A stretch of 9,511 bases of DNA from an uncultured Treponema sp. Its GTDB lineage: Bacteria; Spirochaetota; Spirochaetia; Treponematales; Treponemataceae. A program made the position numbers and the translations under genes. Every line of letters begins with the position of its first letter. Position 1 is the stretch's first letter. The notes below the pieces were generated by a model. The model did not search any database. It was given only the letters and a program-made list of their open reading frames with translations, and had not been told where the DNA came from. The stretch covers positions 1 through 9,511 of the forward strand of contig CALCEK010000068.1 of NCBI GenBank assembly GCA_937900125.1. The letters run 5' to 3'. Positions 5,852 to 9,511 of this stretch are shown in pieces.

Positions 5852-8800
5852 ATGCAAAAATCGACTCTTTCTTATTTTACTTTAGCGTTTTTGACTTTGT
5901 TTTCAGCATGTACTTCAACTGATTCTTCTAATGTAGGCGAAAAAAATGATTCTTCTGCCGAGCTAAGTCAAAATCAAACGGAAAACACCGCATTTTTTGT
6001 GGAATCTGTTTTCCCCAGCGACGAAGTTCAGGCAAATGTGCGATTTCCTTCTATACAAGTGCAATTTTCCGAGCCAGTTGTGCCTTTAAAAAAACTCGGG
6101 GAGCCTATAAAAAAGAGCGATGTAATTTCAATTAGCCCAAATATTAAGGGAACTTTTAGGTGGTATGGCACAAGCCTTTTAAGTTTTGATAGCGAAGAGG
6201 CATTGATTCCCCAAAAAAAATACACAGTTTCTGTAAATCCGTCATTGACAAGCGTAAACGGCACAAAAATTTCTGGTACACTTTCATTTTATTTTCAGAC
6301 AGAAGAATTAGCCCTAAGTGGAATTACTCCCGCTTACACAACGCAAAAAGAAAAACAGTTGTATCTAAATCCTTCTGACATTGCAAGCGAATACGTTAGC
6401 GACATTGCGGTAAAATTCGGAAATAATGTAAATGCAAAAGTTGTTTCTTCTTATTTAGCAATCCGCGATTCAGAAAAAACTTATGCTTTTTCGGCAAAAC
6501 AACTAGAGCGGGATTCTGTACTTTTAACGTTAAAAGAAAAACTTCCGCAAAATACCCAAATATTTGTAGAATTACGAAAGGGAGCTGTTCCCGATAAAAA
6601 TTGCGTGGCAACGACAAAAGTGCAAAATCGCTCATTTCACACGCTAAAACCTTTTGTTTTAAACGACGTTTCGGGAACTTCTAATTTGCGCGTTTCATTT
6701 AATCATTTAATTTCTGAAAATTGTCTTAAATCAATTAAAGATTCTCTTGTTTTGCAAGATTCGGCAAAGCAAAAAATCGAAATAAATTCAGATAAAATTA
6801 AGATTATGGGAAATTCCATTATTGTAGAAGATATTCCCGTAACTTACGGAGATGAATATTCCGTTTTTCTTGCAAAATCGGTAGTGCGCGATGTTTACGA
6901 ACAAGTTTTTGACCAAATCCTTGAACAAAATATTTCTGTTCCAGACGCTGACCAATTTGCTCAGTTTCGTGACGGGCGTTTTGTTGTGTTAGAAAGTCAA
7001 TTTGAGCCGCGCCGTGCCATTGAGTTTCAAAATGTGCTTCCCGAATCAGAATTTACGCTTTCTTCTGTACGAGGAATTTCAGATAATTTTAAGACGGATT
7101 CTCAAACTTTTTCCTTAGAATCAGGAGATTCTGTAAAAAATCGGCGGGTTATACAAACTGTAAATCTTTCCCCATTCCTTGAACCCACTGCAGAAGGGCG
7201 GCGTGGAGCTGTAAAACTAGAAAGTTCGGCATTTTACAAAAATGCTTTCCGCCCGCAAAGCGAAAAACAAAATATTACGAGCGTTTCTTACATTCAAGTT
7301 ACAGATATAGGCGTAATTGTTCACGCAACGCAAAGCAAAACTGTTGTAAGCGTTACATCTCTTTCTACGGCAAAGGCACTTTCTGGGGCAACAGTTTCTT
7401 TGTACGCTTTACAAAATAATTCTTCCCAAGAAGATTCTCCGATTGAAGAGCAAATGCTTTTTGCAAAAGGTCGTAAATTGTATAGTGTAAAAACTGACGC
7501 AGAAGGGCTTGTTGTTTTTCCGCAAATTTTATTAAACGATGAAAAACCGTATCTTATTGCAGAAACGCCTTTTGACCGTTTAGTGCTTCCTCTTGAAAGT
7601 TGGTATTTTTCGCTCCCAAAAGAAAAAAATGTAACTTACATTGCAGGAGACCGCGATTTGTATCGACCTAGCGAAACTGCGTACTTTAAAATTATTGACC
7701 GAACCTTAAAAAATACGGAATACAGCTCTTACGCGGGCGCATACAAAATTGAACTTGTTTCTTCTAACTATTGGCAAAAAAATCGAACTGTTTACAAAAC
7801 AGAAAATGGCGAGTCTTCTAAAAACGGAACATCGAGCATACAATGGGAAATCCCAGAATCTATTGCCCCTGGAAATTACTTTTTGGAATATTCGCGGCAA
7901 GATGGCTCTGATTTTGTAAGCAGATACTCAATAAATGTACAGTATTTTGAGCGGGTGAGATTTCAGGCTAACGCAAAAGTGCAAGATTTTGCTTATACAA
8001 GCGGAGATTCCGTTTCGGCAACCGTTTCGGCGTCTTACCTTGGCGGCGGTGCGCTAGACGGAGGTTCTGTTGAAGGAATTTGGACGCGCGAAGCAAGCGC
8101 ATTTTCGCCTTTAGGGGAGCGAAACAGCGGCTTTACTTTTGGCCCACTTTTGAACGATTGGTATTGGTCAACGGAAAGGCAAAACGAAAATTTCCGCGAA
8201 GTGAACACCGAAAGAATCGGGACGGACGGTTTTGTTAGGCTTTCCGTTCCTTCGGGGAATGAAAAAACTCAAGGCGCAGCGTATCGCTACAAACTTGAAG
8301 CTCGCGTGGTGGACGCGGGAAATCAGTTGATTGTTTCTTCCGATTCGACTTTTGTTCATCCCGCTGATTTTTACATTGGTTTGGGATTTCCTAGTGATTT
8401 AAAGGGTTTTGCAAAAAAAGGGGAAAAACTCAATTTTCCGATTATTTTGTCAACACCACAGGGCAAAATTCCAGCGGCAACTTTACTTTCAAAGAAAAAA
8501 ATCCATTGGGAACTAAAACGCAAAGATTGGGAAAAAATCCCCTATACGGATGAATATGGCTATACGCAATACAAGTGGGAACAAAAAATTAGCATTGAGC
8601 AAGATGGTGACATTTCTGCTGACGCACAAAAAACAATGTTTGTGCAACTAAGCCCCAAATCTGGCGGACGCTATTTGCTTTCTCTTTCCACAGAAGATTC
8701 CAAGGGAAGAAGTGTTGTAACCGAACGAACTTTTTATGTTAGCGGTTCTGATTTTTCTCCTTATTCCGAAGAAGGCGATTTTGTTTCACTCACCGCAGAC

Positions 8801-9511
8801 AAAGATGTTTACGACTCTGGCGATGTGGCGCATATTTTACTAAACAGTAGTTTAGCTTCTGGGCGTTATCTTGTAACTGTTGACCACGGCGGAATCGTTT
8901 CAGAATCATTTTTAAATCTTTCAGAAAATTCCTCCGTCATTGACATTCCCATAAAAGAAGAATATGTTCCGCAAATTTCTGTTTATGTAAGCGCGTACAA
9001 AGGGCGCAGTGCGGAACCGCCAAAAGACTACGATACTAATGACGAGGGAAAACCGCAAGTTCTTTACGGGGCAACTTCAATTCAGATTTCTAAAAGCAGT
9101 AAAAACTTTAATGTTGACATTGCGCTTGACAAAACTAGCTATCTTCCTGGCGCGGAGGCAAAAGTTGATTTGTATGCGTCAAAGGACGGAGTGGCACTTT
9201 CGGGGTCGGAGCTTGCACTTATGGTGGTTGACCGCGGGGCTTTAGATGTTACGGGGTATCGACCGCAATCTATGGTGGATTATTTTTACAATTCGGACAA
9301 TTTTTATTCGGGACACGGCACTTTTGATTCTGTTTCGGCATTGGTAGACCCAGTTACTTATGAAACTTACACTACAAGTGCGCGGGAACGGCAAATTCTC
9401 TATAAATACTATATGAATTCTGTGGATACTCTTGTTTTTGCCGAAGAAGCGGAAATGGATTTTGCAGCCGCTCCAATGATGTCTAGGGCAATGGCAACTG
9501 GAGAATCTATA
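5852..9511 (+). CDS. Alpha-2-macroglobulin family lipoprotein, 3'-partial
   Basis: Reading frame open for 1220 codons to the window edge, with no stop or frameshift when translated in full. Bacterial alpha-2-macroglobulins are envelope protease traps that shield the cell, often in the periplasm. The N terminus is a lipoprotein signal: charged start, hydrophobic core and FSAC with lipidated Cys20, then a Ser/Thr/Asn-rich tether. Phe at -3 is loose for a lipobox but tolerated in spirochaetes. An Ig-like macroglobulin domain (about 48-150) follows, then a bMG3-type segment with YIQVTDIG and SGATVSLYAL (about 480-521). DRDLYRPSETAYFK (600-613) matches the A2M_N signature DRP.YRPG.TV. VVDRGALDVTGY near 1125-1136 matches the conserved VDE..L.LT.Y element. 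E. coli YfhM has about 1650 residues, so some 400 or more are missing, including any CxEQ thioester. Symbol withheld. Confidence 0.9.
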   Translation, partial: MQKSTLSYFTLAFLTLFSACTSTDSSNVGEKNDSSAELSQNQTENTAFFVESVFPSDEVQANVRFPSIQVQFSEPVVPLKKLGEPIKKSDVISISPNIKGTFRWYGTSLLSFDSEEALIPQKKYTVSVNPSLTSVNGTKISGTLSFYFQTEELALSGITPAYTTQKEKQLYLNPSDIASEYVSDIAVKFGNNVNAKVVSSYLAIRDSEKTYAFSAKQLERDSVLLTLKEKLPQNTQIFVELRKGAVPDKNCVATTKVQNRSFHTLKPFVLNDVSGTSNLRVSFNHLISENCLKSIKDSLVLQDSAKQKIEINSDKIKIMGNSIIVEDIPVTYGDEYSVFLAKSVVRDVYEQVFDQILEQNISVPDADQFAQFRDGRFVVLESQFEPRRAIEFQNVLPESEFTLSSVRGISDNFKTDSQTFSLESGDSVKNRRVIQTVNLSPFLEPTAEGRRGAVKLESSAFYKNAFRPQSEKQNITSVSYIQVTDIGVIVHATQSKTVVSVTSLSTAKALSGATVSLYALQNNSSQEDSPIEEQMLFAKGRKLYSVKTDAEGLVVFPQILLNDEKPYLIAETPFDRLVLPLESWYFSLPKEKNVTYIAGDRDLYRPSETAYFKIIDRTLKNTEYSSYAGAYKIELVSSNYWQKNRTVYKTENGESSKNGTSSIQWEIPESIAPGNYFLEYSRQDGSDFVSRYSINVQYFERVRFQANAKVQDFAYTSGDSVSATVSASYLGGGALDGGSVEGIWTREASAFSPLGERNSGFTFGPLLNDWYWSTERQNENFREVNTERIGTDGFVRLSVPSGNEKTQGAAYRYKLEARVVDAGNQLIVSSDSTFVHPADFYIGLGFPSDLKGFAKKGEKLNFPIILSTPQGKIPAATLLSKKKIHWELKRKDWEKIPYTDEYGYTQYKWEQKISIEQDGDISADAQKTMFVQLSPKSGGRYLLSLSTEDSKGRSVVTERTFYVSGSDFSPYSEEGDFVSLTADKDVYDSGDVAHILLNSSLASGRYLVTVDHGGIVSESFLNLSENSSVIDIPIKEEYVPQISVYVSAYKGRSAEPPKDYDTNDEGKPQVLYGATSIQISKSSKNFNVDIALDKTSYLPGAEAKVDLYASKDGVALSGSELALMVVDRGALDVTGYRPQSMVDYFYNSDNFYSGHGTFDSVSALVDPVTYETYTTSARERQILYKYYMNSVDTLVFAEEAEMDFAAAPMMSRAMATGESI

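Overview
The window looks like chromosomal DNA from a spirochaete, most likely a gut- or rumen-type Treponema. The evidence is an Arg32-type elongation factor P, a large surface alpha-2-macroglobulin lipoprotein with a loose spirochaete-style lipobox, and about 40% GC (hand count over bases 361-600). This assignment is an inference from protein families, not a database match. No mobile element, CRISPR array, tRNA or rRNA was seen.

Layout. (1) Bases 1-~357 hold the interior of a ZIP/GufA-type metal transporter in clearly AT-richer DNA (about 31% GC by hand count). Its reading frame loses ZIP similarity exactly where it meets the 3' end of efp and then runs antisense through efp to a stop at 508. 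This is either a recombination scar or an assembly chimera. (2) efp lies on the minus strand (340-915). (3) A 222-bp divergent intergenic region carries a good sigma-70-type promoter in each direction and a perfect palindrome at the predicted trp transcription start. (4) A plus-strand tryptophan operon follows: trpE (1138-2586), a trpG-trpD fusion (2628-4226) and a trpC-trpF fusion (4242-5768). (5) After an 83-bp gap with a stem-loop comes a large lipoprotein gene of the bacterial alpha-2-macroglobulin family, open from 5852 to the window edge at 9511.

How the genes work together. TrpE with the TrpG domain makes anthranilate from chorismate and glutamine. The TrpD domain adds phosphoribose, the TrpF domain isomerises the product and the TrpC domain closes the indole ring. 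The operon therefore encodes every step from chorismate to indole-3-glycerol phosphate in three polypeptides. trpB and trpA, needed for the last step, are not in the window; the next gene is unrelated. EF-P relieves ribosome stalling at proline runs. The alpha-2-macroglobulin-like lipoprotein is expected in the cell envelope as a protease trap or envelope-defence protein and has no evident metabolic link to the trp genes.

The most notable points are the ZIP/efp junction, the Arg32 (KSGR) EF-P that implies a rhamnosylation system, the palindrome on the trp promoter with no attenuator, and an Asn-Ala/Val hexanucleotide-repeat linker joining TrpC to TrpF. I did not find clear evidence of an entirely undescribed system.
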